Origin: Whalleya microplaca | Taxonomy: Eukaryota > Ascomycota > Sordariomycetes > Xylariales > Xylariaceae | Assembly: GCA_022497155.1 (NCBI GenBank) | Contig: MU385719.1 | Location: forward strand, 930,001 to 994,000 | Reading direction: 5' to 3' | Length of the DNA stretch: 64,000 bases | Part shown: one piece after another, positions 44,708 to 54,834 of the stretch | How the letters are laid out: the number at the start of each line of letters is the position of its first letter | Numbering within the stretch: the first letter of the stretch is position 1 | Translations under genes and position numbers: made by a program | Notes under the pieces: model-generated | Told to the model about the DNA's origin: nothing | Database searches by the model: none | The model's input: only the letters and a program-made list of their open reading frames with translations

Positions 44708-46327
44708 GTCGCGAAGGGATGAGGGTTACGAAGGGAGAAGTGGAGGCATGCGGACGCGATAGAAAAGAATAGTTTGGAGATACCGACTCAGTAGCGTTCA
44801 AGATTGTTCCAGGTTGAAGCTCAGATGCAGGCTAGCAGGATATTCTACTCGGTATGTATGGACAATGGACAGGGATTACGAGGCAGACAGAATAGAGACC
44901 CAGAGAGAAATCGAATAATTGGAATGCTTTGTGAATGGTTGTAAGACTGTTTTGCTATATTATGCTAGTTGGTGAGTGAGCTGGTTAGAAAGATTGGCGG
45001 AATACGAGCCGCAGACAGGGAATCGAAAACATTCAATTAACAACAGGCTGATGGAACTCTTTTTGGTGATGAGCGATGAAAATGAAAAGAGGCCATAAAA
45101 AAGGGTCGCGGTGGTATCGTATGAGATGCGTATGAGAAAAAGAGTTGGCTGACAAAAAGTCGGGTTGCGGTGGTTGCGGTGGTTGCGGTGGCCACGATGC
45201 AAGGCAACGGAGGATGTACGGATGTATGTGTACGGATGTATGTGGTTTGTAGTTTGGTAGTTGTAGTGTGGTTGTATTGGATGGATGTATTGGGATGTAT
45301 TGGTCGTAGTAGGGTAAGGTTGTATGTAGATATGTAGTACCTAGGTATGGTTGTAGTATGGTGGTTGTATGCACTTGTTCGTAAAAGGGTACATGTACCT
45401 ACTCATGTACCTAGACTATGTATGTAGTATGTAGCATGTAGCATCATGCATTCGAAAGCATCAGCATTGAATCAATGGATCCGCTGTCCCGTGTTGGCGT
45501 GTGTGACGGTTTCTCAATTGCACAGCCTTCCGTTAACAAACTCCCTAGTGGCCCCCGCTCCCCCCTGCAATGCGTAACACAGCAGGCACCTGTCATTCCC
45601 TCAGCAATCTTAGTGGCCGAAGCCAGGCACTACCACAGACCTGAAATGTGGCTGAGGAGGCGAGCTTATCGGCCAAGCTGTGAGGCTAGTTTCCAATATA
45701 TGTACAGACGCTACCTGTCCCAACACGTACATACACACGTACCGCGCGTACCACCTGCTCGCAGTACGGAGTACGAAAAAAAATATTCGGTGGGTCTGTT
45801 ATCCCCCGGATCCGAGGGAAACCAAAGTCCATCACTTGGAAATCCCGTAAATCCCGTACTGTACCTAGGTAATCCATACAATATGCACCACCGGGCTCCT
45901 AGAGGTCCGATACATACAAACCGTGTCAACCTCCATATTAATATAGAGATATACATATAAGTTAACCATATCACTCACTGCCTTTGAGATGCTGCACCTG
46001 TGCCGTAGGAATGTCGGTCAAACCTCGAAAATATCTCGTTAGTACTATGTAGCCTCTCTTGGCTCTCCTTATAATAGTGGATGGGAAATCAGGTTGATTT
46101 TAAAATTCAGGGGTTACATATCATGACAACCGCACCAAGCCTCAATTCCGGAAATTTTCAGCCAACTAGCTCATTGGCGCCTAGCATGGCTATATTGTCA
46201 TCTTACTGTGTATATATGACCTGTAGGAATTTTACGGCTTTTGTTCTACTGTACCTATCTGATTCAATGGCCTATAGTTACTTTTTATGGGTGGAGGTCA
46301 TCTTGAGATATAGACTAGCCCAGCACC
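44708..46327. other. 1.6-kb intergenic region
   Basis: The left part is the P4-ATPase promoter/leader. It holds three copies of the 9-bp unit GGTTGCGGT (45163-45189) and a series of GTATGTA/GGATGTAT simple repeats at 45220-45450. The right part contains only short open frames without features. Confidence 0.45.
45163..45189. repeat. 9-bp tandem repeat, three copies
   Basis: Three perfect copies of GGTTGCGGT lie about 460 bp upstream of the P4-ATPase start codon. Confidence 0.93.
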
Positions 46328-47690
46328 TCACAAGGACGCTTTCAACCCGTCTCCCAGCACGCTCTTGAGAAAATCGCCAATATACTGGTTAACCTCTTCG
46401 GGGTACTGGGTCATGATCCAATGGTTCGCACCAGGAACAAGCCCCTGCTTCAGCCCAGCCGTGAAGTACTTCTCCTGGCCCTCTGCCAGCCTAGGCGGCA
46501 GCGCGGCGTCCTTGCCGGCCATGACCAACATGGCGGGCTTATCGAAGGTGTGAGGCGCCCTCCCATCGCGCGTAAACACCTCCTCATCATCAACATTGAA
46601 CAAGCGCGCGCGGTACCAGTTGCAGGGCCCGTGCAGGCCGTGGCGGCGGAACTCACGGACGTAGAAGTCGAGGACCTCGTCCGTGAACAGCGGCGACTGC
46701 CCGATGGCGTCGAGCCTGTCCTCGAGGAAGCCGACCTCGACCTTGACCGCGCCCTCGCCGGAGGGCGTCCGCCCGTCGTACGCCGCGTTGAGGAAGGCGC
46801 GCATGCGCGCCTCCGACGCGTTCGCTATGTTCTCCGCCGCCGGGCTGACCAGCTGCAGCTGGTACGTGAAGTTCGGCATCCGCTTCACCACCTCCTCCAG
46901 CGAGAGCTTGGCCGGGTTCGGGGGCGTGAACGGTACGCAGAGGCTGAAGACGCAGCGGATTAGTTCCGGGTGCCACATCACTATGCGCCTAGATTTTGTA
47001 GTGCGAAGTCAGCAGGTGGGTTCAATATTATATTGGTCGTCACATCTGTGCTTGGGTTGCTCTGAAGTAGCGTGTGTGGATGTTGAAGACTAACCAAGTG
47101 AGCGCTGCACCCCAGTCGTGTCCGCCGAGGATGATGGGTTCGTCGCTATTTTCTTTGATGACTACAGCCGCCAGCGTCAGTATCTTTAGGTATTTCTGTG
47201 AGTAATTAGGGGGTAGGGGACTTCCAAGACATATGGTTTCTGGGACTGTTCAAATCCTAAACACAGACTAATAGAAACTTGACCAATGCTGTAGGTAGAG
47301 AGAAAGGGTAAGGAATAATATTGAACACTACTTACTGGCAGCTACATGACCAGCCATCTTCTTCAAGGTATACTCCTCGACAGCATCTGGAGCAGAGGTC
47401 TGGCCATATCCCAGCATGTCCGGGACGATGACCTTCAAGTTCAGGGACAAGAGGTATGGCACTTGGTATCGCCATCCCATGCCGAGGTCTGGCCTATAGA
47501 CAGGACCGTCAGTAACATAGAAATCTATAGAATAGGGGTATACTACTTACCAACCATGGATGAGAACAACTGTGGCAGCCGGCGTCCCCTTTGGCTTAGC
47601 AATCATGTAATGATATGTGATGTCATCACCCATAGATTGGAACTTATGCTCAACCCGAGGGTCATTAGGAACCAATGCGTCGACAGCCAT
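46328..47690 (-). CDS. Alpha/beta-hydrolase, epoxide hydrolase family
   Basis: Four exons: 47551-47690, 47336-47493, 47095-47161 and 46328-46988, 341 aa; all introns GT-AG, phases consistent. Splicing unites the oxyanion motif (VVLIHGWPDLGMGWRYQVPY) and the nucleophile elbow (IILGGHDWGAALTWR, Asp nucleophile). The Asp in place of Ser is typical of epoxide hydrolases and haloalkane dehalogenases. The C-terminal acid and base are in MLVMAGKDAALPPR and GANHWIMTQYPEEV. The cap domain (about 145-260) has Tyr residues (FTYQLQ, WYRARL) that would activate the epoxide. The enzyme probably hydrolyses an epoxide to a diol in the cytosol. There is no signal peptide. The large last exon is much more GC-rich than the others. 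No biosynthetic cluster surrounds it. Confidence 0.93.
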
Positions 47691-49058
47691 GTTGACCAAA
47701 ACCCTGAGTTTTCACGAACTATATATATAGATGTTACGCAGTTGAAAGCTTGAGCTCGGCCGAGATGTTAGTGAGAGGGGTGAGTGGGATGTCTTTGCTT
47801 TTTATATCAGTTTATCTTATGGCTTTCGGTGATACATACCGCTTCTGATCGGACCGATGACCTGTTTCTCTCACCTGAGCCTAGGAAAGATGCAGAAAAG
47901 AGGTGCATAACCCCATGGGTTGACGATGCATCAACCAATTAGGGTCCCGTTGTGCGTAGGTTTCAGATATCTGCCTAGTGCCCGGAGCGGAATAGGACCT
48001 GTCTCCGGGAATCTATGAAAGCCGGAATCCCGATCGACTGCTTTTGTCTACACCCGGTTGCCCGGTCGAATGTTACTCAGACCTATATAAGTGGAAGTGC
48101 TTGAAGAGGAATGACGAGTATATATGTCTAAGTTGTCCATACAAATCAAGACTTGGGCGAACAGAGCTCTATAAGGTCTTACGCCCGCTAAATCTATCGA
48201 ATGATTGCTAAATTACAAAAGAGCAGACGCTATATAGCTAATGATTTAGCGAGTAGTAGTTAGTTATGGTGACATATAGCTTCTCTCACTTGAACTACCG
48301 CCGTTACTAAGTAAATTCACACGGGTCCTGGCACGGACCACGTTGGAGGCAGCCAATCCCATTCCGCGTTATGTGTCGCCTATCGAAAAATTGGACCATA
48401 CACCGATACGCGAATAAAACATAGCAGTGTGGTTGGCCATACTATCCGGGCAGCCGGGGGATATACGTGGTCCGTGCCAGGACCCGTGTGAATTTACTTA
48501 GTAGCGGCGGTACCTAGGTATAATGTAACCAGGATCCCCCAGTCAGCCACATCTGCACATGTGACAAGGGACCTGCAAGTGGCTGACAGCTAGCTGGGAT
48601 CTAGTACGGTCATCTGGGTACCTTCAATTGATGCCTGCGTACGCGGTATTGTACTCCCTAACTCCTTTCCTATATTTAGTAAGGATTGACCTGTACATCC
48701 TTACATCGGCCGTTGCTTACCTGCAACATCTTGAATACATTGAGGAATAACATATGTGAATCAAGAAGCGGTACTTTACGTACGGACAGGTGCCAAGAAA
48801 CTAATGTAGACGAGTTGATATTTGAAACCACTTTGACAACCATTGCATCTCAATTGGGGCTCAAATCTAAGCCCAAGACTTCGCGGAATACACCGAGGGC
48901 TCACTATCGTTTTATCTTACATTCGTTGAGAAGGGCTCGAACCTTACGACAAGACTCCAATCCTTAAACCATACCGAGAACGCCTATGGCTCCGAAGCCA
49001 AATCTCCACAAGACTTGAGGGAAAAAGAGAATAGCCTGGCTGAACAAGTTGGCAATAT
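47691..49058. other. Intergenic region with a MITE
   Basis: The left part is the epoxide hydrolase promoter. A 213-bp inverted-repeat element lies at 48298-48510. An open frame at 48686-48967 has no recognisable features. No protein gene is supported here. Confidence 0.5.
48298..48510. mobile_element. 213-bp MITE with 46-bp terminal inverted repeats and TA flanks
   Basis: The two ends (48298-48343 and 48465-48510) are inverted copies that match at 45 of 46 positions; the only difference is base 7. The element is directly flanked by TA on both sides (48296-48297 and 48511-48512), the target duplication of Tc1/mariner/pogo transposons. The inner 121 bp contain no open frame of note. It is therefore a non-autonomous miniature element mobilised by a transposase encoded elsewhere. 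The near-identity of the arms suggests recent activity or selection for a hairpin. The ends read CCGCCG inwards. No second copy was found in this window. Confidence 0.9.
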
Positions 49059-50114
49059 CTAATATATTACCGTGTCCTCGTCCTCCTCAATCATAACATC
49101 GTCTGCCCTATCCGACTCTTTTTCATGACCAGCCTGCCTAGTATGAGAGGGGGGGCGATTAGTAGAATCAGATTTTGTAAGGTCAGTAGTAGAATTTTCA
49201 TCATCAGCTTTACCCACAGTCTCCTTAGGCTCGGGCACGGGCTCGGGCTCGGGCGTAGGGGGTTTGACTGCGACGCCCAATGCTTTCAGCCTTTGTTCTT
49301 TGCGTCGCTTGAAGTCGAGTACTTCCTTGTCAATGAGGTCCTGAACATCTCGGATCTGGTTCTTGATGATCTCGTCTTGCTCTTCCGTAGGATCCCAGGG
49401 CAAGTAATACTGTTATGGTAGTTAGCTCCGTCCCCATGAATCCTGTGATTTGGGCGGGCCTACTATCTTAGGCGTGCTTCTAGTTTCCAGGAAGCGTGCC
49501 ATCGCGAGCATGTTCGAGTGTCTGGTTTGCATCTGAATGTTCCGTGAGCAACACTGGCCAAAAGGTGGTCTCAATCAGGTAAGACGGACGACTTGTTCAT
49601 CGAATTTCAGCTGTTCTACCCTGCGCACGGCTCTTAACTTGGCTAGCTTCTCTTCTCTGTGTTTCTCGTCCTCAGCCTTCTGTTGGTGGACTTTAGCCTG
49701 CTGTCGTCGCTCAATTTCTTGTCGTCTCTTTTGCTGAGAGCTAGAAGTGGTTTGACTTAGTGTGCTCAGCAAACCACCGAATAAGCGCTTTCCGCGCTTT
49801 CTCTCCTCCTGCAGTGCGTTTTCACGACGGTCTGGGCCCGAGTCTTTCGGTGTCGGTAATGCTGTAGCAAGTTGATCCTCCTTCGCATCATCTGTGTCTA
49901 ACCTGGTCCTCTTGGGTGATTGGTTAGGTTTCTCCTCGGATGGCGGCGGCGATGAAGCCTTTCGCTTCTGCACTTTGTCATGGTCTCGTTCCGTGTCAGC
50001 GACATCTGTATCGCGCTCGGGACCATGATCATTCGGGGAGCTGCTTTGCGACTTAGCCAATGTTGCGTAATAGGAAGAGCAGGCTCGCATTTCTCACCTC
50101 TGGCGGTCAGACAT
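49059..50114 (-). CDS. Pinin/SDK/MemA-domain splicing-associated protein
   Basis: Four exons: 50098-50114, 49590-50043, 49464-49532 and 49059-49409, 296 aa. Exon 1 codes only MSDRQ plus two bases. The N-terminal 90 residues are charged and disordered with a nuclear signal (PKRTRLD). The pinin/SDK/MemA domain covers about 95-215: KRGKRLFGGLLSTLSQTTSS, QQKRRQEIERRQQAKVHQQK, VEQLKFDEQV, then HSNMLAMARFLETRSTPKIY and YLPWDPTEEQDEIIKNQI. The C-terminus is Pro/Glu-rich and acidic. Pinin is part of the apoptosis-and-splicing/exon-junction periphery in animals; fungal relatives are presumed splicing factors. The exon 2 donor (GTCCGT at 49589) is weak. The exon 2 acceptor is a tandem AAGCAG, so the exon may start at 50043 or 50040. 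It is divergent from the PHF5A gene. Confidence 0.87.
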
Positions 50115-50564
50115 GATGCAAGTATATCACTGCTAGGGCGAAGCCAACAGCATATACAAACAAAATGTGTGAAGTGATCGACCGCGTCGGGCGATATAAT
50201 AGTTCAGTCCATAGTATATTATCGAGGTTAGGATTGGAGCTCGGCAAGGCTGAAGTGGAACATGTGGAATGAACGCGCAGTGGAGGGATTTAATTTGTGG
50301 AGCCTGATATTGCATCGGGGGTTTATGTAATTACAGGGCATACCCCGCATTGCATATCTCATCGCACATCTCATTGCACATCTCATTGCACAATTATGCA
50401 TAACCCATTCTCCAAATTCCAGCCTCAGGCCAAAGAAATCTCCAGAACACCAGTGGCGAGGCTGAGAGATCATCAACGCGCATTCAAAACAACTACGTCA
50501 CGTCAGACCTTCCCGACTTACACCTCTCCTACTACAACAGCTATTGGAGAACTCATAATCCAGA
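50115..50564. promoter_or_regulatory. Shared promoter between pinin-like and PHF5A/Rds3 genes
   Basis: 450 bp separate the outward-facing starts of two splicing-related genes. A 12-bp tandem repeat (50348-50395) sits near the middle. No TATA box is evident. Co-regulation is an inference. Confidence 0.5.
50348..50395. repeat. 12-bp tandem repeat, four copies
   Basis: Four head-to-tail copies of a CATTGCACATCT-like unit (the first, second and fourth with one or more changes) lie in the promoter between the pinin-like and PHF5A genes. Confidence 0.92.
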
Positions 50565-51027
50565 ATGTCGCGCCATCATCCGTAAGTCACTGTTCTTGCT
50601 CGCAATTGCTCTATCTCTACGGCAGCTAACGCTCGTTCTCTAGCGATCTCGTCATGTGCCGTAAGCAATCCGGCATCGCCATCGGCCGCCTCTGCGACAA
50701 ATGCGACGGCAAGTGTCCCGTGTGCGACTCGTATGTACGACCGACAACGCTCGTGCGCATCTGCGATGAGTGCAGCTTCGGCAACTACCAAAACAAGTGT
50801 GTGGTTTGCGGCGGGGAGGGTATCTCGGATGCCTTCTACTGCTTCGAATGCACGCGTCTAGAGAAGGACCGAGATGGGTGTCCCAAGATTATAAATCTGG
50901 GTAGTTCACGGACAGACGTGAGTGACTCAATCTCCCCTGGCCATCAATATGGCTACAAGCTTCAGACAATGCTGACCTTCCTCCGCAGTTGTTTTACCAG
51001 AAGAAAACGAATCGGACGGGATACTAG
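50565..51027 (+). CDS. RDS3: PHF5A / Rds3, zinc-finger subunit of the SF3b complex
   Basis: Three exons: 50565-50581, 50644-50917 and 50989-51027 (introns 62 and 71 nt), 109 aa, the usual PHF5A length. The protein starts [20 protein letters not shown] and continues with [37 protein letters not shown] and [20 protein letters not shown]. The Cys pairs make the three-zinc trefoil knot of this family. The short last exon gives the typical end [15 protein letters not shown]5A/Rds3 sits in SF3b of the U2 snRNP, next to the branch-point adenosine pocket. An unspliced reading would miss exons 1 and 3 and give a wrong C-terminus. It is divergent from the pinin-like gene and convergent with the Pex26-like gene. 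Confidence 0.97.
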
Positions 51028-51376
51028 CCTGCATGTTGCCCGGGTCTGGGCTGATTCTTTGTATTTTGTACCATATACGGCAAGAGGGTGTCATGTATGC
51101 CCGTGCCTCCAGAAAAGTTATATCTTGATATCAGCGTTCACGGCGGCGTTCCGAGGTCATGGCGGTCAATATATGGATGAGATTGATACCCTAACTACAG
51201 TTACACTAGATGGGAATAGAGTCTATGTCACAAACTTTGCAGTCTTATGAAAGTGTATTTTGTGTCGGAGCTGATGCAAGGATAGCTCCTTGTGGAATAA
51301 TGTGCATTGATCATAATTTACAAAACAGAATGTAAAGCAGTGTCTTGGTCTGTGATGATGATGATGACCTGTTCAG
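51028..51376. other. Convergent 3' intergenic region
   Basis: About 350 bp between the PHF5A stop and the stop of the Pex26-like gene. A GATGATGATGATGA run lies near 51353-51367. No gene recognised; an open frame running on from PHF5A exon 2 is intron and 3' UTR read-through. Confidence 0.5.
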
Positions 51377-52916
51377 CTAAATATAGCTGACCTTAACACC
51401 CATACCTGCCGTCGATTTAACCTTATTCCAACCTGTCCCAAAAATGCGTTGAATCCGCTCGCGAATACCTTTTCTACCAAACATATATATTATACCAATA
51501 ATGAAAGCCATCAATCTCATGAGCAGAAAGGGGTTAGTCTTGAGTGAAGCACTCATCTGCTCAGCCATACTCCGAAGATTTGTTATGATCATCGCAGCTT
51601 GCGCACCAAAACTTCGAGGTGCCACAACCTTCTTCCCCTTCGAGATCGATGACTTCCCTGGTCGTGATAAAGCAGATCCATTTTTAGGTTGCCGCGCCTT
51701 GCTTAACCCGGCGTTGATTGGGGTCTGCTCGATACCATAGTCGACCTCGCTGCCTTCTCGTTTAGCTCTCTCCTCTTCTAACCGCCGTTGTTCTCTTGCT
51801 TCGTTCTCTGCTCTTAGTTTTCTCGACTCCTCTATATCTTTCCGCAATTGTTCTTCTTGTCTTTGCTTTTCTTCGGTTTCCCTTCGGTTTGCGTCGTGCT
51901 GTTCTTCTTGCAAACTCTGAAGAGCTTGTAAGAAGGCCTCCCTTCGCTCCTCATCGAGTACTGAGCTGACACTAATAAACTCTTTCGCATAATCCCATTC
52001 GTTGTTTCGTAAAAGGACATGGAGGGTATACAGTTCGAGAATCTTAACTCTAGAGTTAAGATCTCGGGGCGTATCAGCACCGCTCGCTCCATTAGACAGC
52101 CTCCGGTTTCTTGACGACAACCGCGGAGACTTGACCGCCTCCAGTCGCTGAGTTATATCAAGGTCAGGAGTAGTTGATGCCGCCAGATAGTTCTCTAATC
52201 GTTTCTGATTTAATTTTTGCGATCTAGCGTGCGCAAGAAGAAGTGTTGCCCTAGCGGAACCGTGTTAGTCAATCACACAATACTATGCTGGCAGGTACAC
52301 GATATAACAAAAAGCCTATTTCCCAGTTGGTCCATCATCTGCAGGTATAACACCAGTCGACCAACACATTCACTTAGATCATCTGATATACCAACCCGGC
52401 AAGACCATGAACAAAAAAACCAACTTACAGATTTATGACCACATCAGAGTCAACCTCTCCCTCGATTCCATGGTAGCCAAACTGCACAACTTCTTCCCAG
52501 ACATCACCATCCCGGACCTTATTGCACAGGGTGCGCCACTCCTGTGAGCCGAAGGCGTCTTTTCCTTCGTCGGGATCCAGCTCGAGAACGGCATTCAAGA
52601 TGGTTAGATACAAACTCCACACCTTCACCCTCGTCGACTTGGATGCTTGAGCAACTGGAGTCGGCTCGGTCAATCCATCCACATCGGCACCCTCAGTCGG
52701 TTTCGTGATCAAGGGGAGGACCGTTGACAGGGCCTCCGGCAACCGACGCGTGAGAAATAATTGCGATGCCTGCCGATAAGTTTTCGTAATATTGGTGGCG
52801 GAATGACGAGAGCTTGTCGACGATACTAGCGAGGATATCGAATTCGTGATGACCTGTGACCGAAAGCTGTCGGAGCCCGGACTCAGAGTCGCGGTGTGAG
52901 ATCCGTCGAACGCCAT
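51377..52916 (-). CDS. Tail-anchored protein, probably peroxin Pex26-like
   Basis: Two exons: 52429-52916 and 51377-52250, with a 178-nt intron; 453 aa. The N-terminal 240 residues are helical and TPR-like ([100 protein letters not shown]). A long Glu/Arg-rich coiled coil follows (about 265-330). A single hydrophobic segment lies close to the C-terminus ([20 protein letters not shown]) with a basic tail ([11 protein letters not shown]). This layout fits fungal Pex26, the tail-anchored peroxisomal receptor that recruits the Pex1-Pex6 ATPase for import-receptor recycling. The assignment rests on architecture and memory of fungal sequences; another tail-anchored helical protein is possible. Confidence 0.8.
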
Positions 52917-54834
52917 GTTTGCTCGTGAGGAATTGAAGTGGGATTGAGGCTAAACAATGGCATGGACGCGATGATATGCGACGATATCAACAACAGAATG
53001 CCTTATATGACTCAGAAGGATGGCCTACACAACATAGGCTCTGGTGCCAGCACATTTGGACATGCAGGAGAGCAGAATCGACTGGCATGTGGGACCTCAC
53101 GAGGTCAGGTTGAAGTCGTGGCGCCTGGCATGCAGAGGAAGTGGGAAGGTTTTACACAAGCTGCTTTTCTATCGGTGATTACGATACGTTTTTTGCCTCG
53201 GCCCATCGGTGACATGTACAATTCAAGCTCCACTAGCCAGGGGTGGTCCCCAATCCCTGCGCCGCGTTCATCGCACAAGGAATCCGGCAACCGCCTTTAT
53301 TAGGACGTTAACCTCGATCCGTATTAGCGCCTTTGATACCTAACCTACATACACTGCCTACACACATACGTAGCACCAGCCAGCCGCCAGCCGCCAGCCT
53401 ACCAGCTTACATACTACCCGCGGGCATATGTAACATGACATGATGGATGAATAGCCCGACGTTCGCTGGTCAGGCTGTTCTGGTATCAAGTCAGCAGCTA
53501 GCTACAACGCCTAACTATTCTCACGTCTCCGAATCCTCCATTTGCTCTCGGGGGAGTCCCTATTATGTATTATCAATGTCGGAATATTGGGGAACTGGTA
53601 TGTAATTCAGGTGGCTGGTACTCCGTATACGCCGTACTCCCCACACCTGACGCTATAAGCGAGGCAAAGCCCGCGTATAATGACTACTGTGATAGGTACT
53701 CATAAACTACGTTCATTTCAACAAATGAGGAGTATCTAAAAGTAGATTGACTAACACTACTGTAAGGTACGTAACTTAATATGGTATTAATAAAGGGAGC
53801 GGCACAAACTATTCGTGTCATCGAAAAGATCAACTAAAGGTATATCGAGAGCTTCAGATTAGCGATGGAGTGACGAGTATGCAACTCTTGGGCGGATCAT
53901 CGTATGAGATGCAAACAATAGTAACCAATAAGGATGAAGGGCTAAACAGTGAAAAACATAACCATAGCTATGAATGTTTCCTTGCTATGGGGTCGAGTTC
54001 TGCTAATCTCCACAAGCTTAACGAACATGTATGTATTAGGAACACGGCCCTATGTTACGCAAGACACAGGAGACGACTCAATCACTTCGCTAGTTTATTG
54101 TTTAGTCCATTAAGAAACGAGAATATGAATAGAACCTAGGTACATGAATGTATCTGCAAAGCATATGGCTAGCATTTGACAGCATTCGAGAATCTCGACA
54201 GTAGGGCTAGAGATTGTAGCGGTTCTTGCTGTTACCAAGACCCGAATTATATTATAGTTCACCCGAAGATCACGAGGTCAACGAACTGATATTCTACTCG
54301 AAAAAGATTCATTATTTAAATGGAATCTAGGCAGTCTGAAAAAATAAGGGGAGGAAGGGGAAGGAGGGAAGGAGAAGAAAAACGCCGGTATTTTCACTTC
54401 ACCATGGCTACGTCTACATCCCGGATCTCGTGTACTGTTTTGATTTCGATGTTGATCTTACAAGTGTTTCCATTGTAACAATTTTCTATTAGTTGGTTCG
54501 GTAACAGTGAGGTTTGTGGTAGAATCAATGCTTGTACATGGAAACAGCCAATGTAAATTGTCAACTTTTCTTCCGTGCACACGCATGCGGGAAATCACTG
54601 GAAGGTGGCCTACGTTCTTCCCAAACTACATGAACTCTTGTACTGCCTGGGGCAATCATTATTTTCCAGCTGGAAGGATACTACTTTGTACTGCACAGTA
54701 CAGTATCGCCCGCGGCTGTGGTCAGCTAATTCTCTAGGACCAGCAATATTCCAGTCATCTTCGTCATCAGGAATACAAAATAACGACGAACAAAAGGAGG
54801 TTTTCGTAGCTGAAGGCGAGAAGAAGTCGGCAGA
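52917..54834. other. 1.9-kb divergent intergenic region
   Basis: It separates the starts of the Pex26-like (-) and CAF1 ribonuclease (+) genes and must hold both promoters. CAGCCAGCCGCCAGCCGCCAGC-type repeats occur near 53377-53400. The centre (53.3-54.4 kb) is AT-rich. Short open frames have no recognisable features. Confidence 0.45.

Noticed and set aside
45475..45960. 161-codon plus-strand open frame between the P4-ATPase and epoxide hydrolase genes
   Set aside because: No recognisable domain, overlaps opposite-strand frames of similar length, and is full of repeat-like sequence.
52936..53303. 121-codon plus-strand open frame upstream of the Pex26-like gene
   Set aside because: No domain, lies in the divergent promoter region, and has a random-like amino-acid composition.
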